From NCBI GenBank assembly GCA_963769605.1, contig CAVYML010000009.1:1240001-1304000 (forward strand): a stretch of 64,000 nucleotides of DNA, given 5' to 3'. The notes beneath the pieces are model-generated. The model was given only the letters and a program-made list of their open reading frames with translations, had not been told where the DNA came from and searched no databases. Numbering within the stretch: position 1 is the first letter of the stretch; each line of letters opens with the position of its first letter. Below, piece by piece: positions 35,508 through 44,414 of this stretch. The stretch comes from Fen-1254 sp963769605. Its GTDB lineage: Bacteria > Bacteroidota > Ignavibacteria > UBA10030. A program made the translations under genes and the position numbers.

Positions 35508-36821
35508 ATGAGCAAAGAACCATATCAATTCGAAACACTTCAACTGCATGCCGGGCAGGTTGTCGATAAGACGACAAATGCTCGTGCCGTGCCAATCTAT
35601 CAAACGACGTCGTACGTTTTTAATGATGCCGGCCATGCCGGGCGTCTGTTCGGATTGCAGGAATTCGGCAATATTTACAGCCGCATTATGAATCCCACTG
35701 TCGCTGTTTTTGAAGAGCGCATTGCAGCATTGGAAGGCGGTGTCGGAGCGCTGGCAACCGCGTCCGGTCAGGCCGCTCAATTCCTTGCCATTTCGACCAT
35801 TGCGCAGGCGGGAGAAAATATCGTTTCATCCAGTTTGCTGTACGGCGGAACCTACAATCAATTTAAAGTGACCTTACCGCGCCTCGGCATCAATGTTAAA
35901 TTTGCTGAAGGCGATGATCCGAAGGAACTTGAAAAACTAATCGACGGCAAAACAAAAGCCGTCTATGTGGAGACCATCGGAAATCCCCGGCTTAACATTC
36001 CGGATTTTGAAGCGATTGCAAATGCAGCTCATAAACACGGGGTTCCATTTATCGTCGATAATACATTCGGACAGGGCGGATATCTTTTGAATCCGATTGC
36101 ACACGGTGCGGATATCGTCGTTCACTCGGCTACAAAATGGATCGGCGGGCACGGGACTTCCATCGGCGGCGTTATCGTCGATTCCGGAAAGTTCGACTGG
36201 GGTAACGGCAATTTCCCTATTTTCACGGAACCGAGTCCCGGCTATCATAATCTCAACTTCTGGGACGTCTTCGGCTCCAAGAGCCAGTTCGGCAATATCG
36301 CCTTCATCATACGTGCGCGCGTGGAACAGCTTCGCGATCTCGGAGCAGCCCTCAGTCCGTTCAATGCGTTTCTTTTTCTGCAGGGACTGGAAACGCTTTC
36401 GCTCCGTGCGGAACGGCACAATGAAAATGCCCTGGCGCTGGCGAAATATTTAAGCAAGCATAAACAGGTCGAGTGGGTCTGGTATCCGGGTCTGGAAAGT
36501 CACCCGTATCATGCGAGCGCCAAAAAATATTTGCGCCATGGACAATTCGGCGGCGTGCTTTCCTTCGGCCTCAAAGGCGGCGTAGCGGCAGGCAAGAAAT
36601 TTGTCGAAAGCACGGAACTTGCCAGTTTGTTGGCGAACGTCGGCGATGCCAAGACGCTGGTCATTCATCCTGCATCGACTACACACCAGCAATTGTCCGA
36701 TGCGGAACAGCGTTCTTCAGGCGTTGTTCCGGAACTGGTGCGCGTATCCGCCGGAATCGAACATATCGACGACATCCTGGCCGATTTTGAACAGGCTATC
36801 GCCGAAGCCGCAAAAGTCTGA
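35508..36821 (+). CDS. metY: O-acetylhomoserine sulfhydrylase (aminocarboxypropyltransferase)
   Basis: Encodes 437 residues, usual length. A PLP-dependent enzyme of the Cys/Met-metabolism family that forms homocysteine from O-acetylhomoserine and sulfide. Family marks are QTTSYVF, YSRIMNPTVAVFEERIAALE, and the PLP lysine in HSATKWIGGHGTSIGG, which with its following GKFDW is typical of the sulfhydrylase branch. A GAAGGG site precedes the ATG. cysK follows 55 nt later, so the two form a sulfur-assimilation operon. Confidence 0.93.
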   Translation: MSKEPYQFETLQLHAGQVVDKTTNARAVPIYQTTSYVFNDAGHAGRLFGLQEFGNIYSRIMNPTVAVFEERIAALEGGVGALATASGQAAQFLAISTIAQAGENIVSSSLLYGGTYNQFKVTLPRLGINVKFAEGDDPKELEKLIDGKTKAVYVETIGNPRLNIPDFEAIANAAHKHGVPFIVDNTFGQGGYLLNPIAHGADIVVHSATKWIGGHGTSIGGVIVDSGKFDWGNGNFPIFTEPSPGYHNLNFWDVFGSKSQFGNIAFIIRARVEQLRDLGAALSPFNAFLFLQGLETLSLRAERHNENALALAKYLSKHKQVEWVWYPGLESHPYHASAKKYLRHGQFGGVLSFGLKGGVAAGKKFVESTELASLLANVGDAKTLVIHPASTTHQQLSDAEQRSSGVVPELVRVSAGIEHIDDILADFEQAIAEAAKV

Positions 36822-36876
36822 TGCAATAATACAGTTTCAAAAAACAGAAAATAATAAATTCATAAAGGAGAAAAAA

Positions 36877-37794
36877 ATGGCATTAGCAAAAAATATACTG
36901 GAAACCATCGGCCGTACGCCGCATGTGCGCGTGAACCGGCTTTTTGGAAATAAAGAAGTATCGATAAAACTCGAACGCGCAAATCCGGGCGGAAGCATCA
37001 AGGATCGTATTGCGCTGGCAATGATAGAAGATGCGGAACGGCGCGGAATTCTGAACAAAGATTCTGTCATCATCGAGCCGACTTCGGGCAATACGGGGAT
37101 CGGTCTGGCTTTTGTTGCGGCCGTTAAGGGATACAAACTTATCATCGTTTTGCCGGAATCGTTTTCCATTGAACGGAGGCGGCTTATCAAAGCGTACGGC
37201 GCGCAGCTTGAACTGACTCCTCGCGAAAAAGGAATGAAAGGTGCAATCGAACGTGCAACGGAATTGGCTGCCTCGACTCCCAATTCCTGGATTCCGCAGC
37301 AATTTGAAAACGAGGCAAACATCGCAATACACAAAAAAACAACGGCAAGGGAAATTCTTGAAGATTTTCCGCAGGGCATCGATTTCATTATTACCGGCGT
37401 CGGTACCGGCGGACACATTACAGCCGTAGCAGAAGAGCTGAAAAAAGTATGGAAGAACCTCAAAGTTTTTGCCGTTGAACCCGCGCTCTCGCCCGTTATC
37501 AGCGGAGGAAAACCGGGGCCGCATCCGATTCAGGGTATCGGCGCAGGTTTTATACCGAAGAATCTTCATGTGGAAGCGATAGACGGTGTTCTTCAGGTTA
37601 CAAAAGAAGAAGCGTACGAATACGCACAGCGTGCGGCGCGGGAAGAAGGAATTCTTGTGGGCGTTTCATCCGGCGCAGCTCTGGCGGCAGTTGCCAAAAA
37701 ACTTCCCGATCTTCGTCCGGGCGGCAGAATTCTGACGTTCAATTACGATACCGGCGAACGGTATCTTTCCGTAGACGGACTTTTCCCGGCATAA
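36877..37794 (+). CDS. cysK: Cysteine synthase A (O-acetylserine sulfhydrylase)
   Basis: Encodes 305 residues from ATG 36,877 with a strong AAGGAG site; the frame is open further upstream inside metY but that part is a shadow. The enzyme makes cysteine from O-acetylserine and sulfide. The PLP lysine is in NPGGSIKDRIA, the substrate loop in PTSGNTGIGLAF, and the phosphate-binding loop in GVGTGGHITA. The conserved C-terminal GILVGVSSGAALAA is present. Confidence 0.96.
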   Translation: MALAKNILETIGRTPHVRVNRLFGNKEVSIKLERANPGGSIKDRIALAMIEDAERRGILNKDSVIIEPTSGNTGIGLAFVAAVKGYKLIIVLPESFSIERRRLIKAYGAQLELTPREKGMKGAIERATELAASTPNSWIPQQFENEANIAIHKKTTAREILEDFPQGIDFIITGVGTGGHITAVAEELKKVWKNLKVFAVEPALSPVISGGKPGPHPIQGIGAGFIPKNLHVEAIDGVLQVTKEEAYEYAQRAAREEGILVGVSSGAALAAVAKKLPDLRPGGRILTFNYDTGERYLSVDGLFPA

Positions 37795-37880
37795 GGAAAG
37801 TTCGTCCATAATCCGGATCCGGCAGTTTACCCGCCACGCTGCCGGCGTCCGGAATGTTTTATTTTAAGAAAGGAAACATC

Positions 37881-38588
37881 ATGAGCACAGCATCCAAGAG
37901 GGTCGACCTCAATGCATTAAAATTCAACCAACTTTCCATTATAGCACTGACGCTCCTGGGTTTTATCCTTGATCTAAAGCTGCTGCCTGTGTTTGTGGCC
38001 GCAGTAATGGTCCTCGGCAGCATTCTGCCGCAGGCCGCTCTTTTTAAGTTGATCTACCGCCGGGCTGCCGTCCCGCTTAATATTCTTAAGCCGGAAATTT
38101 CCGGGGAATCGCCCGCTCCGCATAACTTTGCGCAGCTCTTTGGGGGAATCGTTCTTACGGTCGGGTCCGTTTTGCTGTATCTCGATTCGGCAACGGCCGG
38201 ATGGGCGATGGCATGGATCGTTATCATCCTGGCAGCAGTGAATGTCGGTTTCGGTTTTTGTGCGGGCTGCTTCGTGTACTTTCAGCTTGCTCGATTGAAT
38301 ATCCCCGGATTTCGTTCATCTCAATCCGGCCGCCGGGAATATCATCATGATCGAAAGACTCGCTATATCAATCGTTGTTGCCGCTGTAATGACGGGACTG
38401 TTGAAAATTCTTATATCCTTTTTGGCATGGCGAACGCGCAGCGCATTGAGCGCGAGCCGGAATTCTGTTCATCATTCCATGCCGATCCTTCTATGTTTTT
38501 GGTCCGACCGGTGCATCCAATGCAAAACACAAGAACGGGAAATTTCCGCTGCGCAAAATATTCTGCGGCAATCCGGGAAACAGTTTAA
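37881..38588 (+). CDS. DUF4395 membrane protein, 3' end overlapping the thioredoxin gene
   Basis: Encodes 235 residues from ATG 37,881 (AAGAAAGG upstream). The first 145 residues are a DUF4395 membrane protein with four helices and the Cys pair GFGFCAGCFVYFQLARL near the end. The family normally stops here. In this sequence the frame runs on for about 80 residues of unusual Arg- and Cys-rich composition and overlaps the next gene by 242 nt out of frame. A TGA in another frame at 38,348 would give the common ATGA overlap, so a frameshift near 38,310-38,345 is likely. Confidence 0.72.
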   Translation: MSTASKRVDLNALKFNQLSIIALTLLGFILDLKLLPVFVAAVMVLGSILPQAALFKLIYRRAAVPLNILKPEISGESPAPHNFAQLFGGIVLTVGSVLLYLDSATAGWAMAWIVIILAAVNVGFGFCAGCFVYFQLARLNIPGFRSSQSGRREYHHDRKTRYINRCCRCNDGTVENSYILFGMANAQRIEREPEFCSSFHADPSMFLVRPVHPMQNTRTGNFRCAKYSAAIRETV

Positions 38589-38754
38589 GATCAGGAAAAT
38601 CAATGCGCTCGAAGATAAAAAAGCAACGGAATTATACCACGTTATGACCGTACCGACCGTCATTTTACTGGATGAGGACGAACAGCCTGTCGCCATCCAC
38701 CCGGGATTTACCAGAGCAAAGAAAATAGCGGAGCATTACCTGCGGAGCGCCTGA
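38347..38754 (+). CDS. Membrane-anchored thioredoxin-like protein
   Basis: Encodes 135 residues. An N-terminal helix (AISIVVAAVMTGLLKILIS) should anchor it, followed by a thioredoxin fold with the active-site pair CIQC in LCFWSDRCIQCKTQE and the cis-Pro loop VMTVPTVILL. DUF4395 plus thioredoxin is a common pair, thought to move electrons across the membrane. dsbD lies 200 bp downstream, supporting a thiol-redox role. Confidence 0.82.
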   Translation: MIERLAISIVVAAVMTGLLKILISFLAWRTRSALSASRNSVHHSMPILLCFWSDRCIQCKTQEREISAAQNILRQSGKQFKIRKINALEDKKATELYHVMTVPTVILLDEDEQPVAIHPGFTRAKKIAEHYLRSA

Positions 38755-38887
38755 CGATTCTGGAAAAAGAAATATGCCTTATTTCCGGAATCTTCCGGGA
38801 TGTTTAAACGATTCAATACCGCCGTCAAATGTGAAAACCGGCACATCTGAAAAAGACCGGCCATTCCTTGAATTTAGATATATCGAC

Positions 38888-38916
38888 TTGTTCATCATAA
38901 AGAGATATGGTATTTT
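38888..38916 (+). promoter_or_regulatory. Possible promoter of dsbD
   Basis: TTGTTC (38,888-38,893) and TATTTT (38,911-38,916), separated by 17 bp, lie about 35 bp upstream of the dsbD start. The match to consensus is moderate. Confidence 0.4.
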
Positions 38917-38952
38917 AGAGAGGAGCCGATTTTATAAAATGACGGAGTCATG

Positions 38953-40797
38953 ATGAATAAAGTTTTTCGATTCGCAGGTTTATTCTGTATTATATTCGGT
39001 CTCGGCGCATTCGCACATGCACAATCCCGTTTGGTTTCTTTAAGCCTTGACAAACAAAAGTGGACGGTCGATGCGGGAACGGATTTGTTATTTGTCCTCC
39101 ATGCGCGCATCGAACACGGATGGCATATCAACTCGAATAAACCGAACGATGAATTTCTTATTCCGGCTGTTCTGACTTCCGGTAATCGTTCATTTCCGCT
39201 GACCGGCGTCGTTTTCCCCGTACCGAAAGAAAAAAATCTCGGCGTTTCCGAAAAACCGGTTTCTGTTTTTGAAGACGAAATTGATATAGCAATTACGATC
39301 GCGGTCAAAAAAACGACAGCCGGCGGCGCGTATTCCATCCCGCTCAAATTCGATTATCAGGGATGCAGCGACCGGGTGTGTATGGCCCCGGCAAGCGAAA
39401 AGATAGAATTCACTTTAGAGGTGAAATCTGCTGCCGCTGCACCGGCAAAAATTTCTGAAGGCTTCGTACAAAAAGACACCGGGCACGTGAAAAGCGGCGC
39501 AGCAGCATCGGCGCTTACGAATGTAACACCGGAGCCAAAGCAACTACAATCCCTGGAAGCTCAACCGTCTTCTGCAAAAAATAATACAGAGAAGAACGAT
39601 GCATCGATCGCTTCCACATTGGAAAGAAGCGGATTGCTGCTGAGTCTGATCTTCGTCTTTATCGGCGGACTTGCTTTGAACCTCACACCGTGCGTATATC
39701 CGCTTATTCCGATCACAGTCGGTTATTTCGGCGGACAGGCGGAAGGAAAAACGAGCCGTTTGTTTCTTCTCGGATTATTGTATGTTCTCGGCATGGCGCT
39801 GACCTATTCGATCATAGGCGTCGTTACTGCTCTCAGCGGGGCGGTATTCGGCGCACTGCTGCAGCAGCCGGCTGTTTTAATCGGCATAGCCCTTCTATTC
39901 ATCGTTCTGGCGCTGAGTCAGTTCGGCGTGTACGAATTTAATCTTCCGAATTCATGGACTGCAAAAGCCGGCGGGGCAAAGAGCGGCGTATTCGGCGCTT
40001 TTTTTATGGGACTGACCATGGGAATTGTCGCAGCGCCGTGCATCGGTCCGTTCGTTCTCGGGTTAGTCACCTATGTTGCAGCTAAAGGGGATCCGCTCTA
40101 CGGATTTTTAATGTTTTTCGTACTCGCTGTCGGACTGGGATTTCCATATTTGATACTTGCGCTTTTTTCCGGGAAAATCAAAAGCCTGCCCCGCGCGGGT
40201 GATTGGATGGTCGGAGTAAAACATATTTTCGGATTTTTGCTGACGGGTATGGCGATTTATTTTATCGGTCCGCTTCTGCCTGCTGCATCCGCACATGAGG
40301 CTCTTCCGTCCTTCGGTATTCTGGCAGCGATCATCTTGCTGTTTTTCGATTCGACTGCTGCAACAGTGAAAGGTTTTAAAATATTCAAGACAGCGTTCTC
40401 CGTACTGGTGATCGCCGTTTCCGGCTACGCATTGATTCCGCAGGGAAATGTTTCGCCGGAGTGGCGAAGTTTCAGCGAAGCGGCGTATGAATCGTCTCTC
40501 AACAAAAACGAACGGATGGTTGTGGATTTTTATGCGGATTGGTGCATACCGTGCAAGGAACTCGATGCGCAGACCTATTCGGATGCGCAAGTAATGCAGG
40601 AGTTGATGCGTTTTTCGTGCTACAAGGTAGACATGACGCAGTCGGCTTCGCCATCAACGGAACAACTGCGCAGCAAGTTTAAAATTATCGGCATGCCGAC
40701 CGTTCTCGTTATCAATGCGCACGGGGAAGAAGTAGAACGCCTGACAGGCTTCGTTGGACCCGACCGGTTTCTGGAGATTTTAAAAAGGGCAGAGTAA
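38953..40797 (+). CDS. dsbD: Thiol:disulfide interchange protein DsbD
   Basis: Encodes about 614 residues; the second of two adjacent ATGs is preferred because GGAG lies 5 nt before it. A signal peptide is followed by the periplasmic alpha domain (two Cys in GCSDRVCMAPA). The membrane domain starts near 215 and carries the redox Cys in LNLTPCVYPLIPI and AAPCIGPFVLG. The C-terminal thioredoxin domain has WCIPCK near 530. It carries electrons from cytoplasmic thioredoxin to the periplasm. Position after the thioredoxin gene fits this role. Confidence 0.94.
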   Translation: MNKVFRFAGLFCIIFGLGAFAHAQSRLVSLSLDKQKWTVDAGTDLLFVLHARIEHGWHINSNKPNDEFLIPAVLTSGNRSFPLTGVVFPVPKEKNLGVSEKPVSVFEDEIDIAITIAVKKTTAGGAYSIPLKFDYQGCSDRVCMAPASEKIEFTLEVKSAAAAPAKISEGFVQKDTGHVKSGAAASALTNVTPEPKQLQSLEAQPSSAKNNTEKNDASIASTLERSGLLLSLIFVFIGGLALNLTPCVYPLIPITVGYFGGQAEGKTSRLFLLGLLYVLGMALTYSIIGVVTALSGAVFGALLQQPAVLIGIALLFIVLALSQFGVYEFNLPNSWTAKAGGAKSGVFGAFFMGLTMGIVAAPCIGPFVLGLVTYVAAKGDPLYGFLMFFVLAVGLGFPYLILALFSGKIKSLPRAGDWMVGVKHIFGFLLTGMAIYFIGPLLPAASAHEALPSFGILAAIILLFFDSTAATVKGFKIFKTAFSVLVIAVSGYALIPQGNVSPEWRSFSEAAYESSLNKNERMVVDFYADWCIPCKELDAQTYSDAQVMQELMRFSCYKVDMTQSASPSTEQLRSKFKIIGMPTVLVINAHGEEVERLTGFVGPDRFLEILKRAE

Positions 40798-40818
40798 TTT
40801 AGTCGTTATTATTTTTTA

Positions 40819-40895
40819 CCATTTACAATTAACCATTCACTATTTACCATTCACCATTCACCATTCACTATTCACCATTTACCATTCACTATTTA
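40819..40895. repeat. Heptamer tandem array (copy I)
   Basis: Eleven 7-bp units of CCATTCA with variants CCATTTA, CTATTTA, CTATTCA and CAATTAA lie between the convergent dsbD and CPBP genes. The unit differs from the AACTAAG type but the length of 7 is exact. Confidence 0.88.
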
Positions 40896-40952
40896 TCCAC
40901 CTACTCCTAATTTGAATTACGCTGCCGCGTAATGACATTTTAAGGCCTCCGG

Positions 40953-41897
40953 CTACCATTCACCAACCATATCTCTTTTCGTATAAAAATAAAAGACCGT
41001 CAGTAATATCCCGGCAATGCACAATGCGGCAATCACTCCGAAAAATGTCGGCTGGTATGTAAAAATTTCCAATGCCGGATGATCATCAGGTGTTCTGTAG
41101 AGAGCAAGTACGGAAAGCAGATTGTTGGTAAAATGCGCCGCCATACCGGGGAAAATGCTCCGGCTCCGGTAGAAAAAAAATCCAAACAGCACTCCGAGCA
41201 GCACAAGCGACAGCAGGTTGATGGGGCGCATGTGATATAATCCAAAGATCACGCCGGTGATAAAAATGCTTTTCATGCCGAGTCTTCGCTCCAGCGTCCG
41301 CTGCACATATCCGCGGAAAAGTATTTCCTCGCAGATTGCCGGCGTAATGCAGACTACAATGATAAGCCAGATTAATTCATCGCTGCTGTAGGAGGTAAAC
41401 AATTGTTCATTGATGCGCGATAAAAAATCCGGAATTTTCAGCCGTTCTGCAAAAAACTCGCCTATATATTCATTCAGAGGTAAAACACAAATCGTAATCG
41501 CTGCGGCGAGCAATATCTCGAAGACGGGAATGCGATTGAACCGGAGATACGAAGCTGCATTCGTCGAATGCCAGCGTTTTACAATCCATAAGGTCGGCAG
41601 GAGCATGAAAATTACTTGAGAAATAAAAACGGCGATGCGCATCGGCTCCTTCATCGCCATGGTCATCCGGGTCAGCTGTTCGATAAATGTTTTTTCGTGC
41701 AGCGATGTATGACTTCCGGCAGCATTGATGAAAAAAAGGATCCCGCCGATGATTGCCTGAGCGTGAAAATACACGACACCGACTATCAGAAATCCCAGGA
41801 AAGCAGCAGCCGTCGAACTTCGTCCCGCCCGTTCCCATGAGCCGTCAAGCACGGGCAGGTTCCGCGGGTTTTGTGCTTCCGCCGGGTTCACGGTCAC
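40953..41897 (-). CDS. CPBP-family intramembrane metalloprotease
   Basis: Encodes 314 residues with about eight hydrophobic segments. It has the full CPBP signature: EEILFRGYVQRTLE (EExxxR), then GVIFGLYHM and FPGMAAHFTNN with the metal-binding His residues. Family members cleave membrane substrates; the target is unknown. Its ATG overlaps the stop of the preceding membrane gene by 4 nt, so the two are coupled. The C-terminus has a further helix (AALCIAGILLTVFYFY). Confidence 0.85.
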   Translation of the reverse strand: MTVNPAEAQNPRNLPVLDGSWERAGRSSTAAAFLGFLIVGVVYFHAQAIIGGILFFINAAGSHTSLHEKTFIEQLTRMTMAMKEPMRIAVFISQVIFMLLPTLWIVKRWHSTNAASYLRFNRIPVFEILLAAAITICVLPLNEYIGEFFAERLKIPDFLSRINEQLFTSYSSDELIWLIIVVCITPAICEEILFRGYVQRTLERRLGMKSIFITGVIFGLYHMRPINLLSLVLLGVLFGFFFYRSRSIFPGMAAHFTNNLLSVLALYRTPDDHPALEIFTYQPTFFGVIAALCIAGILLTVFYFYTKRDMVGEW

Positions 41898-42892
41898 ATC
41901 CCGTCGAAATCCATCGGCGGAGGATCCTGTAAAGCCGGGGTCGAAAAAGTCTGAGCTGGAGCCTGGTTTCTGGCGCGCAGGTCATAATACATGACGACGG
42001 TATAAACCGGCGCAATCAGCAATGTAAGCAGGGCGCTTACACCGGTGCTGATACTGATGCCCGGGCCGAACGAAGCTTCAAGATTCTTCATTGTCATCGG
42101 ATCGATTTTGCCGCCGGTTTTTCCAAGAATCGTAAAATATTCTCTATAGGCATTCCACATACCGCCGAATGAAATCGGCAGCGAGACAATTGTAATGATC
42201 AATTGCAAAATCATCGAGAACAAAAAAAGAATGCCGAATGTTCTCCACCAATACCCCGTTACCATGTTCCAGCTTTCTCTTAAAGACTCCACCGCGGTCA
42301 AATCATCCACTGCGACGGCTGTCAGCGCAAAGTACCATTTTAACGTCACATTGATCATAATCGGTACAAGAGCTATCCAGCAAATCAGGAGGAACACCAC
42401 CATGAGCAATCTTGAAACGACAGCAAGAATAACTGCGGCGATAACAACGATAAGGACGGCGCCGGCAAAAATAACAATTTTTAGCAGAGCCTGGCCGATG
42501 CCGTACAGCCATTTGCCGCTGAATGTTTCATCAATCGCATCCGTAACAGAAATGGAATAGGACGCCATTTCTTCCCTTACGACAACACTAATGGCAATTT
42601 CAGCGAACAGCGATGCGAGCATCAGCAGGAGTGATGCGGCGCCAAAGAACGACAATGATTCCAGCATTGTCATAAAAAGGTCGAACCAGTTTTCTGCGTG
42701 TGTGTTTTTAATTGTTTCCTGCAAATCTGCGATGGAAGAAGAGAAGTCATCGGCGGCAATGGCTATCAGGATGAGCGGAAGTCCGAGGAACAATATCGCG
42801 ATGATGAGATTGCGGAAGAAAGTTTTGCCGATAAGAGTAAAAGTTTTTTCAAAAATATCGCTTAATTCCATCGGAACGATCGGATTGTTCAT
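41894..42892 (-). CDS. Multi-helix membrane protein (glycerophosphodiesterase-type membrane domain)
   Basis: Encodes about 332 residues from ATG 42,892, which has a strong GAGAGGAG site; the open frame to 42,979 is not needed. Six long hydrophobic helices are present. PMELSDIFEKTFTLIGKTF at the N-terminus and VAVDDLTAVESLRESWNMV in the middle resemble the membrane domain seen next to glycerophosphodiesterases and in DUF975-like proteins. No catalytic motif is visible. The tail is Pro-rich (ALQDPPPMDFDG) and cytoplasmic. It is coupled to the CPBP gene. Confidence 0.65.
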   Translation of the reverse strand: MNNPIVPMELSDIFEKTFTLIGKTFFRNLIIAILFLGLPLILIAIAADDFSSSIADLQETIKNTHAENWFDLFMTMLESLSFFGAASLLLMLASLFAEIAISVVVREEMASYSISVTDAIDETFSGKWLYGIGQALLKIVIFAGAVLIVVIAAVILAVVSRLLMVVFLLICWIALVPIMINVTLKWYFALTAVAVDDLTAVESLRESWNMVTGYWWRTFGILFLFSMILQLIITIVSLPISFGGMWNAYREYFTILGKTGGKIDPMTMKNLEASFGPGISISTGVSALLTLLIAPVYTVVMYYDLRARNQAPAQTFSTPALQDPPPMDFDGM

Positions 42893-43110
42893 TTCAATAC
42901 TCCTCTCTACAATAAGCGGCGATCTAACATACCGGGTCAATGCAATGCCGCACTGTTTGCCCCTCCGGTATATGGGCATCCCTGCAACCGAATTGATCTA
43001 AAGAGATAGTGAGGAAGAATATACGAGATGCTTTATGAAAAACAAAGGAATTTTGTCACAGCTCAGTGCATTGTGAAAGAGATTATTTTCGCTCCGTAAT
43101 GGAAAAATCA

Positions 43111-43242
43111 TGGTAGGACAAACATTCCTGTTTGTCATTATATTGTCGATCTTGGACAGGCGGGCCTGCCTGCGTGTCTGTTTACCCGCTGCGCATTTTG
43201 GCGGGCGTCAGCAGTCAGGCGAGCAAGAATGTCTATCCGACC
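43111..43242. repeat. Palindromic intergenic element
   Basis: A 132-bp stretch with imperfect terminal inverted repeats: TGGTAGGACAAACATTCCTG at the left matches the reverse complement of the right end (about 16 of 22 bases). Inside, GGCGGGCCTGCCTGC and CCCGCTGCGCATTTTGGCGG give smaller palindromes. The open frame across it is a by-product. It looks like a non-autonomous mobile repeat. The flanks, 42,893-43,110 and 43,243-43,327, show no gene. Confidence 0.6.
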
Positions 43243-43327
43243 AACAAATGGACTTTTTGGTCAGACTTAGCTTTTTTACAGGGGAATGTCGATCATTAAA
43301 TTTCACGCTATGCAGTAAAAAAATCAC

Positions 43328-43365
43328 TTGACAGCAATTCGCAAATACTGTATATTATTACAGTA
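43328..43365 (+). promoter_or_regulatory. Promoter with LexA (SOS) box
   Basis: TTGACA (43,328-43,333) and TATATT (43,351-43,356) are 17 bp apart. A 20-bp palindrome at 43,346-43,365 (TACTGTATATTATTACAGTA) covers the -10 region and differs at only two or three positions from the E. coli LexA consensus. It lies 24 bp upstream of the DUF3795-lexA operon, so the operon should be shut by LexA itself. Confidence 0.85.
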
Positions 43366-43388
43366 TATATTTATACAGAGGAGGACAA

Positions 43389-43685
43389 ATGGAATCACTT
43401 ATTTCGGCCTGCGGATTGGATTGCTCCGCGTGCTCATGGTATCCGAACACGTGCAGCGGATGTTTTTCCGTCAAAGGATCTACCTTCTGGGCCAAGGAAG
43501 CATTGCCCGGCAAAACCTGCGCGTTATTCAACTGCGCGGTGAACGAGAGGGGCTATAAAAACTGCGGCGGGTGCGCGGAATTACCATGCATGAAATTCAT
43601 CGAGTTGAAAGATCCCAATACATCTCAGGAAGAGCATCTGGCATCGATTAAAATAAGAACAGCACGGCTGAAAGGAATTCAATGA
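43389..43685 (+). CDS. DUF3795 cysteine-rich protein in the lexA operon
   Basis: Encodes 98 residues with ten Cys: CGLDCSACSWYPNTCSGC at the start, then TCALFNC, and NCGGCAELPC. This is the DUF3795 pattern, probably binding zinc or an iron-sulfur cluster; its function is unknown. A strong GAGGAGG site precedes the ATG. The stop overlaps the lexA start (ATGA). Being first behind a LexA box, it should be induced by DNA damage. Confidence 0.82.
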   Translation: MESLISACGLDCSACSWYPNTCSGCFSVKGSTFWAKEALPGKTCALFNCAVNERGYKNCGGCAELPCMKFIELKDPNTSQEEHLASIKIRTARLKGIQ

Positions 43686-44353
43686 AAACGGCACACCAGA
43701 CGAATCAGAGGAACACAGCATTAACCAAAATACAGCAGAACGTTCTGAATGTCATTCGTGAATTTATGGAGAACAATTCGTATCCCCCCACCTTGTCCGA
43801 GCTTGGACAAGCGCTGCAAATCAATGTCAATGCAGTCCGGGATCACCTGCGCGCACTTGAGCGCAAACAAGTCCTTCGATGCATTCCAAATATTTCGCGC
43901 GGCATAGAACTTCTCCGCACAAAGCCTGAGGGTATTCCTATTTATGGTTTTGTTCCGGCGGGTCATCCGTTCATGTCTCAGGAAAATGTCGTAGATACAT
44001 TTGAAGTTCACAGATATATTTCCGCCTCGAATAATGTCTTCGGCCTCTACGTCCGGGGTGACAGCATGAAAGACGCCGACATTGCAACAGGCGACCTGCT
44101 CTTTGTAGATCCCGATATTGAAGCTAAAGACGGCAGAATGGTTGTTGCGCTTGTGGAAGGGGAACCGACCGTGAAATGGTTTCAAAAGGAAGGCTCTACG
44201 ATCTCTCTTGTCCCGGCAAATAAAAAGTACAAGCCGATCCTCGTGGATAAATACGATGAGAATTTCAAGATAGTGGGAGTCGTCGTAGGTATGATTCGCG
44301 CGATGGATAAAATGCGAATCGACAAAATGATGAACCTTAAAAAGGCGTCATAA
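43682..44353 (+). CDS. lexA: LexA repressor
   Basis: Encodes 223 residues. The N-terminal winged-helix domain (TKIQQNVLNVIREFMENN, PTLSELGQALQINVNAVRDH) is followed by the self-cleavage site Ala-Gly near residues 92-93 (YGFVPAGHPF). The catalytic Ser128 is in VRGDSMKD and Lys165 in EPTVKWF. It represses DNA-repair genes until RecA triggers its cleavage. It is coupled to the DUF3795 gene and controlled by the box at 43,346. The recognition helix is compatible with the E. coli-type box. Confidence 0.93.
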   Translation: MKTAHQTNQRNTALTKIQQNVLNVIREFMENNSYPPTLSELGQALQINVNAVRDHLRALERKQVLRCIPNISRGIELLRTKPEGIPIYGFVPAGHPFMSQENVVDTFEVHRYISASNNVFGLYVRGDSMKDADIATGDLLFVDPDIEAKDGRMVVALVEGEPTVKWFQKEGSTISLVPANKKYKPILVDKYDENFKIVGVVVGMIRAMDKMRIDKMMNLKKAS

Positions 44354-44414
44354 TGCCGGCAGGGATTTTACATTGTTGAAGAAGAAGAGTTGAAAGAGTC
44401 GGAAACATAAAAAT

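Noticed and set aside
36601..36876. Upstream extension of cysK inside metY
   Set aside because: The ATG at 36,877 has a strong AAGGAG site and starts the conserved sequence; the upstream part is a shadow of metY.
3540..40895. Heptamer arrays as CRISPR
   Set aside because: Units are 7 bp with no unique spacers, and no cas genes are present.
43110..43331. 73-residue frame MVGQTFLFVIILSILDRRAC as a gene
   Set aside because: It spans the palindromic repeat element and owes its length to the inverted repeat; no ribosome site is present.
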